Shown here piece by piece: positions 38,701 to 49,400 of a stretch of DNA of 64,000 nt; within the stretch, counting starts at the first letter, position 1; every line of letters begins with the position of its first letter. Below the pieces are notes generated by a model. It ran no database searches and was not told where the DNA came from. It saw only the letters and a list, made by a program, of their open reading frames with translations. The stretch is from Galaxea fascicularis (lineage: Eukaryota > Cnidaria > Anthozoa > Scleractinia > Euphylliidae). The stretch covers positions 14,378,363-14,442,362 of the forward strand of contig OX419339.1 in NCBI GenBank assembly GCA_948470475.1, given 5' to 3'. Position numbers and translations under genes: made by a program.

Positions 38701-41700
38701 TTCTGTAAAGTGTATCCTTCAAGTGAAAAATTGACTTGAGAAAACAGCGCTAAGAATGTCAGTCAAACAGGTAACTTTTACTTCTGGCCAAAATGTAAAA
38801 CCACTATTTCTCCACCAATCTCTTTTTTACATTAGAGATCACATTTCGATGGTTACTTAAACCTAAAAATCCAAATTTGAAGAAAATTGTTGATCTGAAG
38901 GTAAACAGTAATTCACTTGTTTGTGCTTGCAATTAACTGAATTGATGCAGGTTACTGCTGCTTAGTCTTGAAGCATGTTTATGTAGACAGATAGACTTAG
39001 AATCACATTTGAAAGTGTTTTTACATCTGTTTCATGTTTATGGTATGGTTTTTTGTGAGTTCCAAATTGATTATTTAGCAGCCCTTGGTGGAGTTCTTTT
39101 CTCACGTACATCTGCTAACTGTCAATGTTTCATTTTTGTTGTCAGACCTAAAAGAATATTGGGATTGTGTTATGTAGTAGTCAAAGTAAGTGAATATGTT
39201 TTATTTCTTGTGTTTCTTACTATGTGTGCTTAATAAGTATACAATATTTGTACACCTGTAATATACAGTTCTCTAAATTTAGAGAAGAAATCACTGTCTA
39301 TAATACTTGTATGCCAAGGTTCCTTTATGCCAGACAGTGTGACAAGCCTTATTGTTGAACATATTTTTGATAATAATTACACATTTTCTTGCTTTTATTT
39401 TGACAGGTTTCATTGTTAATGTTGGTAGAAATTGGATTGTTTCCCTTGGTATGTGGATGGTGGTTAGATGTGTGTTCTCTGGTGAGTGGTTTTCGTTAAC
39501 AATAATTATTATTGTGTTTAGATTGAAGTGAGACTGCAATAAAGCTCTTGGCTGGGGCCAGTGGGGTAGGAAGGGGGGAAGTAAGAACTGCTCTCCCTCC
39601 CTTCTCCAACTGCCTTCCCATTGTCTTCCCATCGTCTTCCCTTCCCAATATGGCTATTGTATTTCAAACATCACTAACTCTTCTCTTAGCTTGACGTGTA
39701 GTAGGGTTGGCAGAGTGGTGATAGTGCTCGCCTTCCACCAATGTATCCTGGGTTCAATTCCCTAACTTGGCTCCATAATTAAGTGGCCTGAGTTTGTTGG
39801 TTCTTTATTCTGCTCCAAGAGGTTTTTCTCCAGGTACTCCTGTTTTCTCCTCTCCCCAAAAGCAACATAAGATTTGATTTGAGTTGATTTAGTATGGTAA
39901 ACAATGATGTATTTAGAATTAAGGTTTAGAATTGTAAAGCTTTCTTTGTAAGGCACATTTGTTCATATTCATACGCCAATTTTTGTCGAACGAGTAATAA
40001 ATTATCATTATTATTTACTATTAGTTTCTTGAAATGATGGTGAGATCTTCATTGCTCATGTATTCAGTTGCTTCCAATGGTTTGTTTAGGTTAACTCAGA
40101 GGACGTTAATCATCATTAATCACACACATGTGGTTTGTAATTAACAATGTATTATTCTAACCTTTACATTTTATTTAATATTGCAGTCCCTTTTTGGAGT
40201 CACTTTAAAGGACAGACTTTTAAGTGTTGATGCAGCACCAGGTAACAATGGGAACTTACTTTTATTTCGTATTAAATATTAAATAAGATAAGACCATAAA
40301 TAAGACTGCAAATAAAGCCGCTTCCAGCAATTCCTTCCCCCTGCACCGGAAGGGCTGGACTTGTCCCATGGGTTGCCCAAGGGGATGGGGGTGGGGAGTG
40401 GAGGGAAGGGGGCATGGTAACAGGTAAAATTGAACCATGCATAAGGACACTCAGATCTTTCAAATCCCTACCCCCCTCCCCCCCCCAAAAAAAAGGGAAT
40501 AACGAATCAAGTTAGTCAGAAGACTGCTGTAAATATGAATTTGAATACTTATCTTATTTTTATTCCTTATGTATTGCACTGTTGCTTTTGCCCAGGTACA
40601 GCCATGTTCCTTCACTGGCTTGTTGGTATGGTGTATGTGTTCTACTTTGCATCATTTGTGTTGCTGCTCAGAGAGGTTCTCAGGCCTGGTGTCCTGTGGT
40701 TCTTGAGAAATCTAAATGATCCAGATTTTCATCCAGTACAAGAGGTTAGTGATAAGAAAACATGGATATGTCACAGGTCAAATTTGATTTCAGTTTCCAG
40801 TGAGTAATTAGGTTTAAGATACAAAGGAAATTGATTTCAACCTAGGTTACGGTAAATGATAATAAACCTGAAATCACATTTGACGTACAACACAGCGTTC
40901 TCCCTTGTTTTCAGCACAACAGGTAAAAGAGGTTTCCAAACCGGTAGAGCAGTTGCGGCCATGTTTTAAGCGATTTTAGGCAGTATTAAGTGTTATTACA
41001 GGCAGTAATTTTTACCGGTTACCGCCTGAAAAGGAGAACACTGCAACATATACCTGGTCAGAGATTTCATTTTTTGCCCCTTATAAACTTGACATGTAAG
41101 TGTTTGTTTTTCTTTAAATCACCATTATTTGCTGTGATTTCAGATGATACGACTCCCAATTTACAGACATTCAAGGAGATTCTTGCTTTCCTTGGTAAGT
41201 TGATTACATTTATTTTGTGTGCTGCACATTTGTAATGATAATAGTAATTTTCGAAGTCCACCGTTTCTTTTTCTAGTCTCAGGTATGACAATTTTCCCCT
41301 CACTTTTTGTTTTGTGTTTGTTTGTTTGATTTTTTTTTTGTAAGAGGAGTTTAAGGTGTAAAACGCCCTGCATAGACTGTCAAAATAAGCGTTGTTTCAA
41401 CAAATAGATGTGGATATTTATTTTGAAGACAATGGCTGTTGCAAGCTTACTTTGATTAGAGTAACCTGTTAAATAAGTCACATCCTCATCATTTTTCCCT
41501 GGTATGACTGTCGTCTTGAGAAACTCAGCAGTGTAGGCTTGGAGCTTCACACGCAAAGAAAGTTGTTTGTGCTGTCATTGCTTTTGAGTGCTGCAGCATT
41601 CCAGTCCCCTGATTTTAAGACCTTTCCTTTGTTTAACCTTAGAAAAGGGGAGACAAGTTTATAAAGACAAGTAAAGTGTGACCATCTCGTGACTGTTACT

Positions 41701-43399
41701 GCTACTATGTGTTCTATACAGGTTGTATTTGGCACCGCAATACTGCTGATGATGTATCTACCCGTGAGACTCATCAAATGGCTCTTGCCAAACTTTCTTC
41801 CCTATAATGTGCAGCTGTCCAGGTGAGCTCACCTCCTCTATCACCTTGTGTACCTGGGTTTGTGAAGAAAATCGTGAATCCAGGATGTAAATTACCACTC
41901 TACGAACAAGACCGTGTGTTTTGAGGACTATTCAGTACCTCTACGTATCAAACCAGTCAGGTTGTTAGGATTGTTGTTCCTGTACTCTGTATGTCATTCA
42001 GTAGTAGAAAAGGAGTCTGAGAATGAGAATGATGTGAGGCGTGTTAACCCGAAGTATCCATAATTCACAGGTTTTTGTTTCTTCGGAGCTGGTAGCTGGC
42101 GGGTTTCCGCCGCCTGTTCGACCTCTTTGTGCCCGCTGCTTTTGTCCCAGAATGCAGGAAATTGCATCTGTGAGCTTCACGCTCCTTATAATCTGTAGCC
42201 TGGCACATACTTCAACCCATTCACCCATCATCTTAAAATCCCAGTTTCAACCCTATGTGTTAATATTCTTTTCCTCAGTGAGGTACCAGTCAGTGAGCTC
42301 TCACTTGAGTTGCTTCTCCTACAAGTTGTTTTGCCGGCGCTGTTAGAGCAGGGTCATACTCGACAGTGGTTGAAAAATGTCATGCGAGGCTGGGCTGTTA
42401 CAGTTGCATTTATCTTGTAAGTTTTGAAATCTTTCTGTTGGTTAGGAATGACTTTCGTATCCCTAGCTTAGCATGGAAAGTCTGTAGAGCGAGCCTCCTT
42501 TTCTTCTTTGTTTGCAGGAATCTCCGCTCATATCTGTTAGGGGATGTTCCTTTGGATGGTGCTGAAAATGTAAGTCTAGCCTGCGAACAAGCTCTTCATT
42601 GGGTCTGGCGCAAGATTTATGTCGGGCACGAGCGGTGGATGCGAGCTGCAAGCGAAACGAGAGGATTGGGAGTGTTGGCCCTAATTCTCTCGCGGTCCGC
42701 TTTGCTAGCCGCTCGCATTTACCGCTTGCGCCCGAAGTAAATCTCACGTGAGACCCTAATAAAGAACTTGCTCGTAGGCTAATGTAAGGTAGTCATGGGG
42801 ATTTTGTCAATGTAGTGATCATTGTTAACTAGCTGTTGAGTACCTTTATTTGGCGGTCTTTGTTTCCTGCCTTGTGAAAACGTGTGGTGTCGCCATTAAG
42901 TTGAAATCCTCTTGAATAATAAGAACATTCTGATAGCCAAAGGTACAGTATTCTATAAACATTGGTTTGACGCCGGCATTTCTAAGATTCAGGGTTCGAG
43001 ACTAACAGTAGGCAGCTAGCCACAGACTAGTAAAAATTCCGTTTCGGCTAGTAGGTTTTGCGCTTCACTAGCCATTTTGGCCAGTGAAAATGTTAGCACA
43101 AAATAATGTGCACAAGCCTTCGCGGAAATGATTTGGATTTTCAAAACTATCTTCTGATTATACCTGAAAAACTCGAAACACTAAATAAATCTCAATTGCT
43201 AAACAAGCACTTCCTGTACATATTATCGCATTTGGGCTGCTTTACGTTAAATCTGCGTACTGTCTTAACATTCTATATCATCTTTGTTCGTTGTAAATAT
43301 TCCTTTACGTGTAATTTCAGTTTGTAATTATTAAGTAACGTAGTGTTTTTTTTCTGTTGGTATTGTTAGGTACTTGTCGTACCTCTTCCTGTTAGTACC

Positions 43400-43440
<41 letters not shown>

Positions 43441-46400
43441 GTTATTGTTTATTTTCTTTTTTTGTTTATTTTTGTCTAGCGTAGATAGTGTGTATTCTCG
43501 TTGTTTTTTCGCAAATAAAAGATCGTTAAAAAAAATCAATAACGAAATCACCAACAATAAATAAGAATAAACTTCCACTGGTTGCTAAAATAATAATAAT
43601 AATAATAATCATGATCATCATCATAAAAAGTCATGATGATTTTGTCAACGTAGTGATCATTGTTAACTAGCTGTTGAGTACCTTTGTTTGGCGGTCTTTG
43701 TTTCCTGCCTTGTGAAAACGTGGGGGTTCTCCACCTCCTGTTTCTCTTGTCATGAAAAGATGACTGTGGACAGGTGAAACAATAACTGGAGTTTGGTTGC
43801 AAACATTTTGCGAACTTTTTTTGTTCATTTTCAAATATTTTATGAATTCAATTTTTTCTAGGTGTATCGTTTGAATAACCGTAACAATCAACAGAATGCA
43901 AACAATCCCCATCAAGGTAATGCCGCTGGTAACAATGCATTGCAGGCTCAGCCAGCTGGTGGTCATGCTGTGGCTGGTGAAGGTGCAGCAGCAGCTATTG
44001 GTTTTCAGCCATACATCAGACCACCCATGTTTGCTTTTAAGGTAGGTTAGCTTGGTTAAAACGGTGTTCAATTTACTGTAGAAAGTAATTTGCGTTTCAG
44101 TGCTTTGATTTGGTATTGCTACCACTGTTGACATGTTTCTGCTGTGGATTCTGATTGGTTTGTTACGCTGTTGGTGCCTGTTTCAATTGGTCGGAGCAAT
44201 TACTTTGGTTTGTGTTTTACAGCACGTATTTGAAAACCTGTGTAGTGTAGACGTAGATGTGGGAACGTTTTAGATAGACCTCCTTTAAGAATTCCTCGAT
44301 GGTTCTTCTCTGAGACAGCTTACTAGACAGGTACAAAGCCACTCTGTTTGCGACAACCATCAGTGTGGTGCTGGACTAGGAATTTAGAGCGCTTTAAAAT
44401 CGAGTGTCATTAAACCAAACCCACTTAGGACAATCGCACCAAACAGCAGAATGAACGAATCAGAACTGGAAGCAATGTTATTAATGACAAGCCCGGGAAA
44501 ATGCATTCGTTTAAGTAACAATTAGTTTTGGTTTTGTATTCCATTGCTCGAGAAAGAAGCGCAAATTTTGCTAACCACGTCTCAGAGCTTAGTAAAGCGG
44601 CATAATCAATAAAAACGCAACTCGATTGGAAACCACTGTGAAATTAGACCAATCACTTGATAGAAGTGACAGACAGTTCCTTCACAAGCCACCACAGCTG
44701 TGATATGCATGCTTTACGCGTTACAGTGGCTTTTTTATGCCAGCAACGTGATGTGACAACGTCTGATAATTGAAATTATGACTAAAATATTGTTGGTAAA
44801 ACGATTTTGCAGACGTAATGAAGGCGATCTTAAGCTTTTCTCTGCTCCCTCTTATCATGGTCAGACTTCACCGCCTTGCTAGTGGCGTTAGATATCAGTG
44901 GGGTTTCATATGGCTTGTTTGACTTACAGATTCTTCTGCTTGTCATGCTGATGTGTCTGTCACTCTGCTTTGCAAGTTTCCTGACGCTGACTGGACCTGG
45001 TATGTTCGCCTTGGTGGGAGGGAGGGGGGTGAAGAGGTGGGGGGAGGGGGTGAAGATCACGCACCCAATTCCCCCTTTTTCTCACTTTCGAACGCCTGCC
45101 ACGCAGGGTATCACCTTTGTATCTCTGCATTGTCATTAAACCTCAGGTTGATACTGTCTTCAGTAAACAAGGAAATACCGTGAATTGTAATATTAGATTT
45201 TGTCTCTTTGTAGACATATAATTACGTTCACAAACAGGAAATTACACAGCTAGCTTGCTGCCAAGACAGATTGTCAAATAATTTCATTTAATTAGGGCCA
45301 AGTCGCACTAGAGGACAAAACTGTTTATTTATGTCAAAAATCTGTCATCACAATGAAAAACCAAGTGCGACCGGTTTGTTCACCAAAGGACAAAATTTGG
45401 TCGCGGGCGGACAAACTTCAAAGATGCCGTCGACTATCTCTGGAGCAGGCCAAATTGAGACAAATTTTGGAAAACAATAGCGAGGGTGTTTTAATTCGGA
45501 AATGATTTGACAGGTGATATGTAGCAGAGTCTCTATGCTATAGACTTCGCGGCAAAATTGGTTACGTTCTCATTTCGCAACAACATGAATCCAGGCGCGA
45601 AAAATATTATTGCTAGAATTCTTCGTGGAAACATTTTGAGATCCCTCGTGTCGCGGTTTGTGGACTGAAACAGCGGGTAAAGGCTGCTTCGCTAGCCTCT
45701 TCCAGGCGTTCAGTTAGTTGGGCGCAGCGCGATAAACGGCGCGCGAAAAAAAATAAAAAAAAGCGCGGCGAGGGGACTCGCCGCGCTTTTTTAAAATTTT
45801 TTTTCGCGCGCCGTTTATCGCGCTGCGCCCAACTAACTGAACGCCTGGAAGAGGCTACTGCTTCGCGGGAAATTGCGTGGCGCTCACAGCATGGTGTGAT
45901 GTTTTGTTCACAGATTTTGTTCTCAAGTGCGACTGTACCTTTCCGGACAAATTTTTTGTCACTGGCCGATTTCAAGTCAGAAATTGTCCTCTAGTGCGAC
46001 TTGGCCCTTACACAGTTTCATGATTGCCACTTTTCAAGCCGCTAAAATAAACATCTCCCACTAAAAAGACAACACCTTTATTCATCATTGATCAATAAAT
46101 GTCTGCGTCTATCTTTAATTTGGGGGAAATACAACGCAGATGGACAATGTTTTAGATATTGTAGCCATACAGAATTTTTACGTAATAAAAATCTTTGATT
46201 GTGGTGAGACGGTTGACTGATTGTGCGCTACCTATAATTTACAAGGAAGATTTCCCTAAAGCATGTGGCAGTATTCGTCAATATCTTTTATTCTTGCCAT
46301 TGTAGCTAGACTTACACATGAAAGCAGATAAGTGTTTCGTTTTTTTCCTACATGGTGAAGCTGTAGTACAGGAAAATTTGAAGTCACTTGCAGCCCCGTA

Positions 46401-49400
46401 AGGATTTATAAAGACTGTCAGATTGAGCATTTCCATAGTTCAATTTCAGTACAGCCCATTTTTAAATCTCTCGTCAAGTCAATATTAAAAAAGAATTAAA
46501 AAGGATGATCGTTTAAGCCATTCTGTGCATTAAGCCACTTTTAAACGAATGAATAAATGATATTTTGGGGTTAATAGGCCGTCATTAGTTAATTCTTTTT
46601 TCAATATTTTGACCGAAAATTATTTTGAGCCCCGTTGTTGTTTTTGTTCAGTTTTCATTGGTCGGAGTGTGATGTTGCTGTGGATGGGTGATGCATCGGT
46701 TCACGAGCTGTACACAGCCGCGTGTGGTCTGTATATCATCTGGCTTTTGTGTCGTGTTGGTAGCGTACTCCTGTCATGGTTACCGCTTGGCTGGAAAGGT
46801 GTGGCAGGAAAATTCCTCGAATGGTTTCTCTTGGTAAGTTACTGTTAATTTTCAGATGATTGGCAACTTAGTTTCGACAGTCGTGGCATCTTTTTACTAT
46901 CAGTAGTGTTTGCCAGTAGGAGACGGCCGGAAGAAAGCGGCTCTTAGCAACTCGTTTGTCAGGTGTTGGTATACATATTGAATGACTTGCCACAATCTCA
47001 CAAGTTGGCTCTTATTCTCGACGGAGCTTTGTTCGTTTACTTGTGCACGTGAGATTTATTTCACCAAAACAACAGTTGGTCATTAGCAACATTCATTTTC
47101 CAATGATGAAGAGGCAGCAGCCTCGAAACGTCTGGGGAATATATTTTTATCTAGCACTCAAATTTTCACTTCATTTGTTACCTGCTCTAAAATGTACCCA
47201 CTCTATCAACATTTACAGGGTCTAAAGTGTGTAATCGTGGCCCTTGCCCTTATTGGCTTGGTGCCATTATTGCTGGGTCTACTTTTTGAGCTAGTTGTGG
47301 TGGCACCGCTGCGAGTCCCTCTGGATCAAACTCCTTTGTTTTTCCCTTGGCAGGTGAGTGCGTAACAGGTGCATTTAGTCCCTATCCTCGTGTACCATCA
47401 ACTCATGTATTTGTTTCTGTATTAGGACTGGGCTCTGGGCGTGCTCCATATGAAGATTATATGCGCAGTGACCATGATGGGTCCAAACTGGTGGCTGAAA
47501 CGAGCATTGGAACAGGTGGGTCATGTTTGTCACACTAGGTAGATGCCGTTACTTTGGCTGTCACGCAACGCATCTTAGAAAACCGTCAATCATGTATGGC
47601 GCGGCTGGTCATACTGTTTCGCCTTTTGACGATTACACTGGTAAGATAAAATCGATTTTCTGTTTCATTTCAGGTTTATCAAGATGGTGTCCGGAATATC
47701 AACGTGGTTTTCATCTTCCGTCACGTCACCTTACCCGTGATTACGTGTCTCTTGTTGGCTGTCACGGTCCCTTACGTTATTGCTGCGGGCTTTGTACCAA
47801 TAATTGGTGAGAAAATATCGCACTCAACTGGACAGTAACATAATTTATGCACCCCCATTTTTTACCTGTTATTTATTAAGAGTGCTAAAGCTTCAATTTT
47901 TTTAAATCTTTAATTTGTCACCCTGCGATTTCTCTAACGAGCTCAAAAGTAGAGCAGTGCCTCAAGGTATAACTGCTCAATGGCATTCCTTGATAATTTG
48001 CGCGTTTGAGAGTTGTAACCACAAACTAACTGAACTTCTGAAGCACATTAAAGTAAACAATAACTTGGAAATGCAATCTACATCTACATCTTGGTGTTAC
48101 TTTGTGATTGGTTGGAATAAGTCGCGCAACTTTCTTGACTGCAAATGAAGACTGATCCTCGCAGTTGTGAACGCAATTTATGCAATTGCGTAAAGAAGCC
48201 TGAAAAAAAAAAAACTCAGGACTTCAAAGGTGCTCGTCGCACCGATATCGCGAGGTCACGGATTCAAACTCCTTTTAAGTCCTAATTTTTTTTTTCAGGC
48301 TTCTCCGCGCAATTGTATAGATTGCGTTCACAACTGCGAGGATCATTCTTCATTTGATTTCATTTCCGCACCTCATATATGATTTCTTTTATATACATCA
48401 TTCACTTTCTTGACTTGTTGGCTCTTATTTCCCGCGCTTGGAGACGGCTAATCATGTATTTGCTTCGAGCTCTGATAGTTCGTTGCACTGTTTATCTCTG
48501 TCCACGGTTACAGAGTACTTGTATGTACTTTGGCTTTGGTTTTACGAAATTGAATTGAAAGCTGTTTTAAGTTTCTGTCATACATCAGTTGCCTTGAGAT
48601 TTGCCATTACGATTTTAAGCAAACTGGCAATCGAGCAGTCCGATGGACGTTCAAACCTTTATTCAAAAATTTCTAGTCCTGCCATCACGCAAGACGTCCA
48701 GCTAAATAAAAGAAAATAAATTGAAAATAGTGATAGTCTTAACAAAAATTTCCTATAAAGATAAAGCGAATAAAAATATCATAGCATTAATGATTATACA
48801 ATATTAAAAATCATCATTAACTAAAATGCTCAAATAAGACTTTTTTAAATTGGTCTCTGCGGACCAAGGTACCCCTCACTAAGTTATTATTAATTAAACT
48901 GTGGCCCCTTTATTTCAGTGCGATCACCCGAGACTTCTCTATTCTGTCTCCGTCGTATTTACCCGTTCCTTCTGGCCATGTTTGTACTGATTGTGGGCTT
49001 CATCTTCCAAGGACGTCAATTTCGACTTCTCTATGAACGCATCAAGAATGACAAGTAAGTCTAGACTGGTCTTGTAAACAAGTTTGTTGTTGGTAGTCGT
49101 AGCTTCCGATATTTCTTTTTCTGTAACTTGAAAGGGGCACTCTTAATTTAACAAGCTGCAAGGGATGTTTGTTTTGACGGAAACTAAAAATAACGATCCA
49201 GGTTTGTTTAAAACATCTCTATTTTTGCACTGAAACTGTCAATGAGCGCCCTGTTCACGCTGGCGGATGGTCGAGATGGAAAGAGCGGCGAACTTGAACT
49301 TTATATATTTTCGGTTCCCAGCCGAAACTCGCGTACTTTCGGTGGCGAACTGAAAACGACACTCGGTTACAGCAACACCGTTGTAGTGAATTTCCGATAT

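Noticed and set aside
45613..45975. Minus-strand frame rich in basic residues
   Set aside because: It is the nested hairpin MITE and its host MITE translated; no conserved domain.
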